A DNA stretch of 64,000 bases from Methanimicrococcus blatticola (GTDB lineage Archaea; Halobacteriota; Methanosarcinia; Methanosarcinales; Methanosarcinaceae): positions 124,001-188,000 of the forward strand of contig NZ_SNYS01000007.1 in NCBI RefSeq assembly GCF_004363215.1, in the 5' to 3' direction. Below, piece after piece: positions 8,730 to 16,865 of the stretch. Both the position numbers and the translations under genes were made by a program. The notes beneath the pieces were generated by a model. That model did not search any database. It worked only from the letters and a program-made list of their open reading frames with translations, and was not told the origin of the DNA. Numbering within the stretch: the stretch's first letter is position 1; each line of letters starts with the position of its first letter.

Positions 8730-9374
8730 TTATTTCTTTTGTTCTTCCAAAAGCTGTCGAATTGTTTTAACTTCGGAAATCAGCGCTGACATATCGTTTG
8801 AAGAGGCGGAAACCGTTTGTGAAGCGGAAGAAACGGTCGAATCTTCACCGCCCGTGACAGCGGTAACCGGCGGCACGCCGCGAACAAAATCCATAATGAA
8901 AGCGCGCAGCGGTTCTGCATCTTCCATTCCGATGATTGAAATTTCAGAACCGGCTTTGCCGCCCGAATTTCCGGCGGTTTGAATTTGAAGATTGGAAATC
9001 TTAAAAATTCTCATTACCGGACCTTGAGAAATATCAACATTTGTAATTCTGTTGTACGGAACGATGCCGGTTTTTCTGAACCAGACGCCGCGCCTCCATG
9101 TCATTTCAGTGTCATTTAAGTGGTAGACAATGGATTTGTAGTAGAGCCGGACCCAAACGAGAACGAAAGCGACAACAAGAAGCAAAATGATGACAAAAAC
9201 AGTTATTGCCACGCTCGTGGTGACGTAACTTGTAAAAATTGTCGCGGCTGGAAAAATAAGCCAGCCAAATGTAAAAACATAAAGCACAGCTGTAACGGCA
9301 ATTGTGTAAATCGCTAAATACGGTTTGTATTGAGGCGACGGTTTAAAATCTTCTTTGAAAGGAATCATATTCAT
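8730..9374 (-). CDS. Membrane protein with bacterial-type PH domain (bPH2/DUF304)
   Basis: A 214-residue protein with two long hydrophobic segments near residues 25-50 and 55-78, followed by a bPH2 (YdbS/YdbT-like) domain at about 80-170. The core reads YHLNDTEMTWRRGVWFRKTG and then IPYNRITNVDISQGPVMRIF, the family signature. The last 40 residues are Ser/Thr-rich and end in a short amphipathic helix (LISEVKTIRQLLEEQKK). The family function is unknown; many members sit near membrane stress genes. Start: the frame opens with TTG at 9377, but the adjacent ATG at 9374 is used. Confidence 0.8.
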   Translation of the reverse strand: MNMIPFKEDFKPSPQYKPYLAIYTIAVTAVLYVFTFGWLIFPAATIFTSYVTTSVAITVFVIILLLVVAFVLVWVRLYYKSIVYHLNDTEMTWRRGVWFRKTGIVPYNRITNVDISQGPVMRIFKISNLQIQTAGNSGGKAGSEISIIGMEDAEPLRAFIMDFVRGVPPVTAVTGGEDSTVSSASQTVSASSNDMSALISEVKTIRQLLEEQKK

Positions 9375-9425
9375 CAACCAGCAATAGATGTCGGTATAAT
9401 AAGTAGATTTCTAATGAGCCTCATC

Positions 9426-10250
9426 TTACTTTTTCCACCAAATATGCGCGTACAATCCGTCTTCGGGCAAAACAAGTCCTTTCCCTGAAACTTCTGTCAT
9501 CTGTTCTTTCAAATAATCTTCAACCAATCGAATCTGCCAATCTTCTGTTGCTGCCAATCTGTCAACATATTCATCAAGCGCTTCTTCAAATGATTCATAA
9601 TAATGAGAATCTTTCAGCGGCAACACTTCCAAACTCGCATAAATGCCGGTCTGATACAAAGCGTTCCAAACCAAATCGGCAAGCGGGCGACCGTAATAAT
9701 CTTCGCCGTGGAGTTTTGTCCAAAGCGCTTCACTGATTCTGCCCCACGGCGGATCTGTCAGGAACCAAAAAATATGAACTTCTTTTCGGGCAACATCATT
9801 CATTTTCAAAAGCGCGTCTTTCAAATCGGGAACGGACATCGCAAAAGAAGAAACAACATAATCGAATTGACCGATTTCATCGGGAGAAACATCCTCCCAA
9901 ACTTTCGGAATGATTGAAATGTCAGCGTCAACGCCTTTTACTTTTTTGTATTCCGCAAGTGCCGCGTGCATCGGCGGCGCAGGCTCAACGACAGTCACGT
10001 TGCAGCCGGCAGCGGCCAGCGGCACGGCAAGCGTTCCGGGTCCGGCACCGATGTCAAGAACGGTTGAGCCGGGCGGAAACGGCAGGCAGTTGAGCTGATC
10101 TTTGACACGCTCGACATTTCCCTGAAGCAGATTTTGAAGCATCTGATCTGTATTTTTTTGAACGGAAAAACGTTGAGCGCCTGTTTGAAAATTCGTCATT
10201 TTCTTTTGTTTGGAAAAATGTTCATTCCATTCGTGATTTGCGTTGTTCAT
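9426..10250 (-). CDS. Class I SAM-dependent methyltransferase
   Basis: A 274-residue Rossmann-fold methyltransferase. Motif I is VLDIGAGPGTLAVPLA, motif II is VTVVEPAPPMHAAL, and a motif IV-like stretch reads FDYVVSSFAMS. Tryptophan-rich sequence (HIFWFLTDPPW) follows. The substrate cannot be read from sequence. A GTG at 10319 would add 23 residues, but that part looks nonconserved, so the ATG at 10250 followed by a WNEHF start is preferred; this is uncertain. The gene diverges from the ArsP-like permease across a spacer with an operator-like palindrome, so a link to arsenic stress is possible but unproven. Confidence 0.75.
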   Translation of the reverse strand: MNNANHEWNEHFSKQKKMTNFQTGAQRFSVQKNTDQMLQNLLQGNVERVKDQLNCLPFPPGSTVLDIGAGPGTLAVPLAAAGCNVTVVEPAPPMHAALAEYKKVKGVDADISIIPKVWEDVSPDEIGQFDYVVSSFAMSVPDLKDALLKMNDVARKEVHIFWFLTDPPWGRISEALWTKLHGEDYYGRPLADLVWNALYQTGIYASLEVLPLKDSHYYESFEEALDEYVDRLAATEDWQIRLVEDYLKEQMTEVSGKGLVLPEDGLYAHIWWKK

Positions 10251-10324
10251 ATTTTCAAAAAGACATTCGTTGTTTAATACATTTTTGATGATTTGTAACA
10301 ACTTTGAAATGGAATGCACTCACA

Positions 10325-10360
10325 TTGATAATTGTCGATATAGACAAGTATAAATATCAA
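10325..10360 (+). promoter_or_regulatory. Palindromic operator-like site over the arsP-like promoter
   Basis: TTGTC(N6)GACAA at 10332-10347 sits inside a longer inverted pair TTGATA...TATCAA and overlaps the TATA-like GTATAAATA at 10348-10356. The 11-mer TTGATAATTGT at 10325-10335 recurs inverted at 11465-11475 before arsR. This is the arrangement expected of an ArsR-family operator that blocks TBP/TFB. Confidence 0.5.
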
Positions 10361-10423
10361 AAAAGAATTGAATAAATTAACACATAGACAAATATCAATA
10401 TGATTTGAAAGGAGAAACAAATT

Positions 10424-11404
10424 TTGATAGAACAATATCTGCCGCTGATTGAAGAAACGTTGAAATCGTTTATCACATTAGGACTTGAATTATCGATATT
10501 ATTTTTTGCGATCAGCGGACTTGTCGGTTTGGTTCAGCAATATGTTCCCGAATCAAAAATTAAATCCGTTTTGGGCGGAAAATACGGAACGGGATATATT
10601 TTCGCGGTTCTTCTCGGAATGCTGACACCGTTTTGCAGCTGTTCCACAATTCCGGTGCTGCGCGGTTTGATAAAAGCGAAAGCCGGATTCGGCCCGACGC
10701 TTACATTTTTATTCACATCCCCTCTTTTGAATCCCGTTGTTGTCGGCCTGTTTATTGCGACATTCGGTTTGAGAGTAACAGTCACTTATGTTTGTATTGC
10801 CATCGTTATTGCCATTGTTTCCGGATTCATTTTAAGCAAATTCGGTTTTGAAAAGTATATCATTCCGGAAAATGAAGACGTCCCCGTCAAATGTTGTGAT
10901 TCGCCGGCCGGGAAAAAGCCGATTACTTTGACAACGGTAAAAACCTGTTGCCCCTCCCCCGAACCGATTGTGATTGATAAAAAACCGACTTTTTGGATGA
11001 ATGTCAAAACGGCATTTAAAGGAGCGGCAAAACAATTCAAGAATTTATTCCCGTATTTATTGCTCGGTGTTGCGATCGGCTCCGTTATTCACGGTTTTGT
11101 GCCGGGAGATTTCATTGCGAAATACGCCGGCGACGATAACCTGCTCGCCATTCCGATTGCGGCAGTCATCGGTATTCCGTTGTATCTGCGTGTTGAAACT
11201 TTAATTCCGCTCAGCGCCGCTTTGGTTTCAAAAGGAATGAGTCTCGGGGCTGTCATGGCATTAATTATCGGCGGTGCCGGCGCCAGTCTGACAGAAGTGA
11301 TTCTTTTGAAATCAATGTTTAAAACACCGATGATAATTGCGTTTTTGACGGTTGTTCTCGGGATGGCCGTTTTTGCGGGTTATTTCTTCCAACTCGTGTT
11401 TTAA
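10424..11404 (+). CDS. ArsP/YraQ-type permease (COG0701)
   Basis: A 326-residue integral membrane protein of the COG0701 permease family, which includes ArsP exporters of trivalent organoarsenicals. Two hydrophobic halves of about four segments each flank a cytoplasmic-looking loop at about 150-190. The family motif TPFCSCSTIP near residue 67 holds the cysteines thought to bind the substrate. The loop adds two more Cys pairs (VKCCDS, KTCCPS). The start is TTG at 10424, supported by AAAGGAG seven bases upstream. It leads an arsP-arsR-acr3 stretch, so arsenic export is the likely role; other thiophilic metalloids are possible. Confidence 0.82.
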   Translation: MIEQYLPLIEETLKSFITLGLELSILFFAISGLVGLVQQYVPESKIKSVLGGKYGTGYIFAVLLGMLTPFCSCSTIPVLRGLIKAKAGFGPTLTFLFTSPLLNPVVVGLFIATFGLRVTVTYVCIAIVIAIVSGFILSKFGFEKYIIPENEDVPVKCCDSPAGKKPITLTTVKTCCPSPEPIVIDKKPTFWMNVKTAFKGAAKQFKNLFPYLLLGVAIGSVIHGFVPGDFIAKYAGDDNLLAIPIAAVIGIPLYLRVETLIPLSAALVSKGMSLGAVMALIIGGAGASLTEVILLKSMFKTPMIIAFLTVVLGMAVFAGYFFQLVF

Positions 11405-11553
11405 AAAAGACAAATCTGAAAACAGAATATTAAAAAAAATAACAAAATGATAAACACGGATAGAACAATTATCAATTAATTAAAAAATTAAAAATTAAAA
11501 TGAAAAAATTAAAAATTAAACAAAAATAAAAACAAAAATAAAAGGAGATAAAA

Positions 11554-11862
11554 ATGACATATTCAACCGCCGAATACGCGTTATTGTTCAAGGCGCTCTC
11601 GGATGAAACACGTTTGAGAATTATCAAAATGATTTCGGGAACCGAACTTTGCGCTTGCAATCTGCTGGAAGAATTCAACATCACGCAGCCGACGCTTTCG
11701 TATCACATGAAAATTTTAACGGACTGCGGATTGGCGGTTGCCAGAAAAGACGGGTCTTGGATGCGTTATACATTGAACGATGAGAAAGTCGCCGAAATGG
11801 CGGCTTTTTTGGCAGACGCCGTTTCAATTCCCGAAAAGGAAGAGAAATGCGGCTGTTGCTGA
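11554..11862 (+). CDS. arsR: ArsR-family metalloregulator
   Basis: A 102-residue winged-helix repressor of the ArsR/SmtB family that leaves DNA on binding As(III) or Sb(III). The helix alpha-3 metal site reads ELCACNLLEEF, matching the ELCVCDL pattern of classical arsenite sensors. The recognition helix is TQPTLSYHMKIL. A C-terminal CGCC tail could provide the third thiolate. AAAGGAG stands seven bases before the ATG. It lies between arsP and acr3 on the same strand and likely controls both through TTGATAATTGT-type half sites. Confidence 0.92.
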   Translation: MTYSTAEYALLFKALSDETRLRIIKMISGTELCACNLLEEFNITQPTLSYHMKILTDCGLAVARKDGSWMRYTLNDEKVAEMAAFLADAVSIPEKEEKCGCC

Positions 11863-11920
11863 CATAAATATTGAAATAAAATAAATAGAGGGCGAATTGG
11901 TTTGTTAAGAGGTGTGTGCT

Positions 11921-13033
11921 GTGGGAATTGAAAACAATGTGGGAATTGAAAATAGTGTAAAAGAAAAGAAAGAAAAAGCCGGTATCGGTTTTTTTGAAAA
12001 GTACTTGACGGTTTGGGTTTTGGCGTGTATGGCTGTCGGCATTCTTGTCGGCAAATTTCTGCCGGCAATTCCCGATACGCTCAATCGGTTTGAGATTGCA
12101 AATGTTTCCATTCCGATTGCGATTCTGATTTGGATTATGATTTATCCGATGATGCTGAAAGTGGATTTTCAAAGCATCAAAAATGTCGGCAAAAATCCGA
12201 AAGGATTGTTTTTGACATGGGTCGTGAATTGGTTGATTAAGCCGTTTACAATGTTTGCAATCGCCGCTTTCTTTTTTTATGTTGTCTTTAAAGCGCTCAT
12301 TCCGCCGGAATTGGCAAAAGATTATTTGGCAGGCGCGGTTCTGCTCGGCGCAGCACCGTGTACAGCAATGGTTTTTGTCTGGAGCCATTTGGTGAAAGGA
12401 AATCCGGCTTACACGGTTGTTCAGGTCGCGACAAACGACATTATTATTTTGATTGCGTTTGCGCCGATTGTGGCATTTCTGCTCGGCATCAGCGATATTT
12501 TCGTGCCGATGGACACGCTGATTTTATCGGTTGTTCTGTTTGTCGTCATTCCGTTGGCGGCGGGGATTTTAACAAGAATGTATGTTCTTAAAAAGAAAGG
12601 ATCGGATTATTTCCAAAATGTCTTTTTGAAAAAGTTTGACCACATCACAATTGTCGGTCTTCTTTTGACGTTGGTTATTATTTTCGCATTTCAGAGCGAA
12701 GTGATTTTGGCAAATCCGCTGCATATTGTATTAATTGCAATTCCGCTGACGATTCAAACATTTTTGATTTTTGCCGTTTCTTACGGCGGCGGAAAACTTT
12801 TGAAACTGCCCCATGACATCGCCGCGCCGGCCGCGATGATTGGCGCGTCCAACTTCTTTGAATTGGCAATCGCTGTCGCAATCGCGTTGTTTGGAACAAC
12901 ATCGCCTGTTGCGCTGGCAACGACGGTCGGCATTTTAACGGAGGTCCCGGTCATGCTACTGCTTGTGAAAATCGCGAATCGGACAAAGGATTGGTTTGGA
13001 GAAAAAAATAAGAAAGTTAATGAAAATAACTAA
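11921..13033 (+). CDS. acr3: Acr3 arsenite efflux permease
   Basis: A 370-residue member of the ACR3 (bile/arsenite/riboflavin transporter) family with ten predicted membrane spans, exporting arsenite by antiport. The essential Cys is in LGAAPCTAMVFVWS and the conserved Glu in ASNFFELAIAV. The start is a GTG at 11921, with AGAGGTG six bases upstream; an earlier GTG at 11912 overlaps that site. The first 15 residues hold a small duplication (VGIENN-VGIENS) encoded by a 19-bp tandem repeat. It follows arsR by 58 bases. Confidence 0.94.
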   Translation: MGIENNVGIENSVKEKKEKAGIGFFEKYLTVWVLACMAVGILVGKFLPAIPDTLNRFEIANVSIPIAILIWIMIYPMMLKVDFQSIKNVGKNPKGLFLTWVVNWLIKPFTMFAIAAFFFYVVFKALIPPELAKDYLAGAVLLGAAPCTAMVFVWSHLVKGNPAYTVVQVATNDIIILIAFAPIVAFLLGISDIFVPMDTLILSVVLFVVIPLAAGILTRMYVLKKKGSDYFQNVFLKKFDHITIVGLLLTLVIIFAFQSEVILANPLHIVLIAIPLTIQTFLIFAVSYGGGKLLKLPHDIAAPAAMIGASNFFELAIAVAIALFGTTSPVALATTVGILTEVPVMLLLVKIANRTKDWFGEKNKKVNENN

Positions 13034-13073
13034 AAATTAATGAAAAAAACAATGATGGGACTCATGAAACGGT

Positions 13074-13643
13074 TTAATCAAAATCAACCGTTCCCTCAAT
13101 GCCGTCTAAAATTCCCGGCACCAATTCCAAAATCATAACATTTTCGTCGGGAATGTTTTGTTTATTTTTAATATTAAATTCGGCGGCGGAAACAAAGCCG
13201 AATCTTTCATAATATTGCGGGTCGCCGACAAGAATGACAGCGGCGTAACCTTCGGCTTTGGCGCGCTTTAAGCTGTCCCGAACCAAATCGGAACCGATGC
13301 CTTTGTTGCGGTAATCAATATGAATGGCCAGCGGCGCGAGAAGAAGAATTTCAAACGTGTTTTTCGGCATGGAAGCAACGCCGTGAATGCCGAATTTTGT
13401 CAGCATGATGTGGCCAATGAGTTTATCGCCGGGTTCATCGCCTGCATTTTCATCACCTGCATTTTCATAAACAGTGTCATCAATCATGACAAGAGCCAAT
13501 TCCGGAATATAATTGCCGCTGCTTCTTAATTTATTGATAAAATCTTGTTCAGAACCGTCAGATCTTTTTGCGGTTTGAAAAGCTGTTTTGACAAAATCAT
13601 AGATTTGCGGGAAATCCGTTTCGGTTTCTTGTCTGATAATCAT
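13074..13643 (-). CDS. GNAT N-acetyltransferase (YhbS-like)
   Basis: A 189-residue GNAT protein with the YhbS (COG3153) pattern: N-terminal IRQETETDFPQIYDFVKTAF, central LLAPLAIHIDYRNKGIGSDLV (acetyl-CoA loop RNKGIGS), then VILVGDPQYYERFGF. Substrate unknown; family members modify small molecules or peptides. A 15-bp tandem duplication inserts ENAGDENAGD at about residues 61-70, in a surface loop between strands. It is transcribed toward acr3 (convergent). Confidence 0.85.
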   Translation of the reverse strand: MIIRQETETDFPQIYDFVKTAFQTAKRSDGSEQDFINKLRSSGNYIPELALVMIDDTVYENAGDENAGDEPGDKLIGHIMLTKFGIHGVASMPKNTFEILLLAPLAIHIDYRNKGIGSDLVRDSLKRAKAEGYAAVILVGDPQYYERFGFVSAAEFNIKNKQNIPDENVMILELVPGILDGIEGTVDFD

Positions 13644-13773
13644 AAGTTGAAAAGGTTTCCGTGGTATATATTATTTGAGAATTAGAAAAATGGCAAAGGT
13701 GATAAACAAAAATCGTCTAATGAATATGGGAATGGAAATAAAGCCAATAAATAAAATTTAAAAAGGTAAAAAA

Positions 13774-14487
13774 ATGATTCACATCGTCAAAGAATATGAA
13801 CGCGTCGTCATCTTCAGATTGGGAAGATTAAACGGAGTCAAAGGACCCGGACTTTTTTTCACGACGCCTTTTTTAGACAGAACTGAAAAAATAGATATGA
13901 GAACAGTAACGATTGACGTTCCGAAACAGGATATTATTACAAAGGATAACGTCACGATTACGGTTGACGCAATTGTTTATTACAAAGTGATTGATCCTGA
14001 AATGGCAATTACAGAAGTTGAAGATTACAAATACGCAACGGCCATGCTCGCTCAAACGACCTTACGCGATGTTTTGGGTCAAATGGAATTGGACGAAGTT
14101 TTAACACAGCGCGAAAAAGTCAACACGGATTTGCAAAGGCTTTTGGACAGAGACACCGACCCGTGGGGTATTCGCGTTACATCCGTTACCATTCGCGATG
14201 TCAGCTTACCCGATTCCATGCTGCGTGCCATTGCCAAGCAAGCCGAAGCCGAAAGAGAGAAGCGTTCCAGAATTATTTTAGCAGAAGGCGAACATATATC
14301 GGCAACAAAAATGCGTGATGCTGCCGCTTTGTATGATGAGATTCCGGTTGCAATCCGCCTCAGAGAACTGCAAACACTTTCTGAAATTGCGCGTGAGAAA
14401 AATATGATTGTCGTTACAAACACAACCGACACCGGCGATATGATTGCAATGGCAAACGCAACAGCGGCAAGAAAACAAAACCGATAA
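13774..14487 (+). CDS. SPFH/stomatin-like (slipin) protein lacking the usual N-terminal membrane segment
   Basis: A 237-residue prohibitin/stomatin-fold protein. The SPFH core runs from IVKEYERVVIFRLGR through VDAIVYYKVIDPEMA and TLRDVLGQMELDEVL, then an alanine/glutamate-rich helix (AKQAEAEREKRSRIILAEGE) that drives oligomer assembly. Typical slipins carry a hydrophobic hairpin of about 25 residues before KEYERG; here the ATG is four residues before it and no hydrophobic codons lie upstream in frame. The protein may attach peripherally. NfeD, the common partner, is not adjacent. AAAGGT precedes the ATG. Family role: membrane microdomain scaffold. Confidence 0.88.
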   Translation: MIHIVKEYERVVIFRLGRLNGVKGPGLFFTTPFLDRTEKIDMRTVTIDVPKQDIITKDNVTITVDAIVYYKVIDPEMAITEVEDYKYATAMLAQTTLRDVLGQMELDEVLTQREKVNTDLQRLLDRDTDPWGIRVTSVTIRDVSLPDSMLRAIAKQAEAEREKRSRIILAEGEHISATKMRDAAALYDEIPVAIRLRELQTLSEIAREKNMIVVTNTTDTGDMIAMANATAARKQNR

Positions 14488-14570
14488 CGTGCCAGACGAT
14501 AAAATAAAAGATATGAGATGAAAAATCATTTCATATCAATTTCATATTATTTCATAAAACATAATTGAAT

Positions 14571-14593
14571 AGAGCATCCGCTCTTTCTTTTTT
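14571..14593 (+). terminator. Hairpin plus T tract after the SPFH gene
   Basis: AGAGC-ATCC-GCTCT stem followed by TTCTTTTTT. It ends the rightward SPFH transcript before the leftward tRNA-Trp. Confidence 0.6.
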
Positions 14594-14627
14594 AAAAACG
14601 AAAAATAAAAGAAATAATGATAAAACG

Positions 14628-14820
14628 TGGGGCCGGTGAGATTTGAACTCACAACCGACGGGTCTCTCCGAATTGCCGATTTAAACGGCACTCTTACAAA
14701 CGCACTTCAGCGCTCCAACGGTTCCTCATCGCATCTTCCCGTCGGAAGTTGCTCGGTTGACCCGTTGCTCATCATATATCCGCTGGAGCCCATCGCCCTA
14801 CCAGGTTAGGCCACAGCCCC
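14628..14820 (-). tRNA. tRNA-Trp (CCA) with a 119-nt box C/D intron
   Basis: Acceptor GGGGCUG pairs with CGGCCCC, discriminator A73, no encoded CCA tail. The D arm, anticodon stem AUGGG/CCCGU and T arm GUGAG/CUCAC are intact, with anticodon CCA at 14784-14786. The intron at 14664-14782 interrupts positions 37/38. The bulge-helix-bulge is clear: central CUCC/GGAG, bulges AG|C and AG|A. This is the standard archaeal tRNA-Trp intron site, cut by the splicing endonuclease. Confidence 0.97.
14664..14782 (-). ncRNA. Box C/D guide RNA within the tRNA-Trp intron
   Basis: Box C AUGAUGA (14769-14775), D' CCGA (14753-14756), C' GCGAUGA (14726-14732) and D CUGA (14707-14710) are in order. The stretch before D (GUUGGAGC) pairs with the anticodon loop so that the fifth base before D faces C34. 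The stretch before D' (ACGGGUC) pairs with intron end plus 38-43 so that the fifth base faces C39. Known euryarchaeal tRNA-Trp introns guide 2'-O-methylation at exactly these positions. A CUUCC-GACG-GGAAG hairpin lies between D' and C'. Confidence 0.9.
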
Positions 14821-15003
14821 TCGACTGTTTTATCATAAATTCTGCCGCCAAAGCAAGCAGGAAACATAATAGGAAATTCAAAAGTAATAAAGGTTTTGAA
14901 TCTGCGACTGCCATAAACAGAATAATTAAATATAGCCTTAACGGTCATAACAAGTGAAATCGAGTGGTTTTGAAAAAAATAATTCAAAATACGAGGAAAA
15001 ATT

Positions 15004-15228
15004 ATGGCATTCTGGGAAACATTTACTTGGATCGACTGGATTTTAGTCCTTTTGATCGCCCTTTTCCTGATCATGATCATCAGAAACGTTTACAAACTGA
15101 TGAAAAGAAGAAACGAATATATGTCGCTTAAAGAAGCGCAAGAGCAATACGCTCAAGAACATAATGAACGCGTTCAATCCAAAGCGCACGCGGTTGACGC
15201 GGAATTTGAAGACGAAGATGACGAATAA
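15004..15228 (+). CDS. Small single-span membrane protein
   Basis: A 74-residue protein with one hydrophobic segment at about residues 9-28 (WIDWILVLLIALFLIMIIRNV), then a basic KLMKRR anchor and a highly charged tail ending in FEDEDDE. Not recognised. The topology suggests a short outside N terminus and a cytoplasmic helical tail. GAGGAAAAATT precedes the ATG with suitable spacing. It stands alone between tRNA-Trp and the ABM protein gene, reading right. Confidence 0.65.
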   Translation: MAFWETFTWIDWILVLLIALFLIMIIRNVYKLMKRRNEYMSLKEAQEQYAQEHNERVQSKAHAVDAEFEDEDDE

Positions 15229-15372
15229 TTCTTCATAAATTTTTATTCTTTTTTATTAATTTAACTCGAAAACGAATTGCTGTTTTGATTTTAGAAAATA
15301 TCATTTATAAAAATGACAGATTACGGCAAGATTTATAAACACCCTGATTTTACATTAAACATGGTGAGCTCA

Positions 15373-15660
15373 ATGCTTATTGTCAATGCAGTAATCAAAA
15401 TCAAACCCGGAACGGAAAAGGAATTCCTTGAGAAAGTTCAACCGCTTTTAAAAGCGAGCAGAAACGATGAAGGATGTATCAGCTACGGCCTTTACAAAAG
15501 CGCTGAAGAAGAAAACTCATTCATGATGATTGAACAGTGGACAAGTCCGGAAATGCTGGACAAACACACCAAAGAGCCGCATTTTATTAAATTCGGCGAA
15601 GACGCGGGACCGCTGATGGCAGCACCGCTTGACATTCAAACTTATCCTGTCGCAGAGTAA
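15373..15660 (+). CDS. ABM-domain protein, putative quinol monooxygenase (YgiN-like)
   Basis: A 95-residue dimeric alpha-beta barrel protein of the antibiotic biosynthesis monooxygenase superfamily. The sequence pattern VNAVIKIKPGTEKEFLEKV, then EGCISYGLYKS and MMIEQWTSPEMLDKHTKEPHF, is typical of YgiN-like proteins, some of which oxidise quinols without cofactor. The frame extends up to 15313, but a TATA-like TTTATAAAA lies just before that ATG and a GGTGAG sits five bases before the ATG at 15373, so the shorter start is preferred. It precedes cydAB (opposite strand), and oxygen or redox stress is a plausible context. Activity is not provable from sequence. Confidence 0.8.
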   Translation: MLIVNAVIKIKPGTEKEFLEKVQPLLKASRNDEGCISYGLYKSAEEENSFMMIEQWTSPEMLDKHTKEPHFIKFGEDAGPLMAAPLDIQTYPVAE

Positions 15661-15780
15661 CAAAAGTGAAGTGCGCAGAATAAAACACTAAATAAAGAAT
15701 ATTTAAAAAACAGTATTGTGAAACACCAATACAAAATTGAAATCGAAAACACTATTAGTAGCAAAAAACGAAAAAAAATA

Positions 15781-15814
15781 GGCGAGCCGGATTTCTCCGG
15801 TTCCGCCTTTTTTT
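15781..15814. terminator. Bidirectional hairpin terminator between the ABM gene and cydB
   Basis: GGCG and CCGGA arms pair with TCCGG and CGCC around a TTTC loop. T7 follows on the top strand and an eight-base A run precedes it, giving a U tract on the other strand as well. It would end both the rightward ABM transcript and the leftward cydAB transcript. Confidence 0.75.
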
Positions 15815-15842
15815 AATTAATTTTGATCTTTTTAATTTTAAA

Positions 15843-16865
15843 TTACGCTTCTTGGATTTTATCTTTGAATCGGGTGTAAGACCAAAGCTGATAAATCAGC
15901 ACGATCGGCACGAAAATCAAAGCCGCGTAGAACATCAGCGTAAGCGTCAATTCACTTGAAGCCGCCGCGAAAATGCTGACACCGAATTCCGGATTAATTG
16001 TCGACTTTAAAATGTACGGGTAAAGCGACACGCATCCCGTTGCTGCGCCGAAGAAAATCGTGCCGAGGTTTGCAACGAATGCAAAAAGCGGCTTATCGGA
16101 TTTCTTAACCGCCAAAGCGATACAGGTCAAAGCGAAGATAACCGCAATCAACGGAACCGCGTAAAGAATCGGATACACGTTGTAGTTGGCGGCAAATCCG
16201 TCTGTGTTGAAGAGCGCGATGATGTAAATCAAAGCAACCACTGCAACGCCGATTGATGTTTTCTTGCCGAAGCCGTTGCATCTTTCCGAAATCTCGCCAG
16301 TTGTTTTGTGCGCGACCCAGAAAGCTCCGGAGGTCAAGAAGAACAAAACAAACAGCAACGCGCCGAGCAAAGCATGAACGCCGAAGAGTCCGAGAAGTGT
16401 GCCTTCGTAGACGTAGCCCGCATTAATCACCATTCCTCTGAAGAAGTTGGTGAACGCGACACCCAAAACGACTGTGATGAGCAAACTGCCGAGTGCCCAG
16501 CCGTAGCGGAACACCTGCTGAAGTTTTGCGTTGTCGTCGTGGTAAATCAGCTCAATGCAGATGCCGCGCAAAATGATTGCGACCAGCAAAAGCATCATCG
16601 GAATATAAAGCCATGTGAACATCTTAGAGAAGATGAGCGGGAAAGCCGCGAACGTGCCGCCGGCTGCCAAAATCAGCCAAACCTGATTGCCGCCCCAGAA
16701 CGGGCCGACGGATTTAGCTGTTTGAAGCGTTTGAGCCATGTTTTTCGGCAAAAAGGCCGCCAGCATTCCTGCACCGAGCGGGAATGAATCAGCGACCAAA
16801 TAGATTGCCCAAATAACACACCAAAGAACAAACCAAATGTTAATGAGAAGTTCATAATCAAGCAT
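15843..16865 (-). CDS. cydB: Cytochrome bd oxidase subunit II
   Basis: A 340-residue integral membrane subunit with eight to nine spans that pairs with CydA in a bd-type quinol:O2 oxidoreductase. Family landmarks are VADSFPLGAGM near the N terminus, GPFWGGNQVWLILAAGG near residue 55, and GVHALLGALLF. Two acidic positions of the E. coli protein look changed: the DGFDLG motif reads DSFPLG and the WDGN motif reads WGGN, so one Asp implicated in proton delivery is Gly here. The ATG overlaps the cydA stop by 8 bases, with GAGGTGAAGGA upstream. A strong terminator follows. Confidence 0.93.
   Translation of the reverse strand: MLDYELLINIWFVLWCVIWAIYLVADSFPLGAGMLAAFLPKNMAQTLQTAKSVGPFWGGNQVWLILAAGGTFAAFPLIFSKMFTWLYIPMMLLLVAIILRGICIELIYHDDNAKLQQVFRYGWALGSLLITVVLGVAFTNFFRGMVINAGYVYEGTLLGLFGVHALLGALLFVLFFLTSGAFWVAHKTTGEISERCNGFGKKTSIGVAVVALIYIIALFNTDGFAANYNVYPILYAVPLIAVIFALTCIALAVKKSDKPLFAFVANLGTIFFGAATGCVSLYPYILKSTINPEFGVSIFAAASSELTLTLMFYAALIFVPIVLIYQLWSYTRFKDKIQEA

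Noticed and set aside
14627-14809. 60-codon ORF over tRNA-Trp
   Set aside because: It coincides with a perfectly folded tRNA gene and its intron on the other strand.
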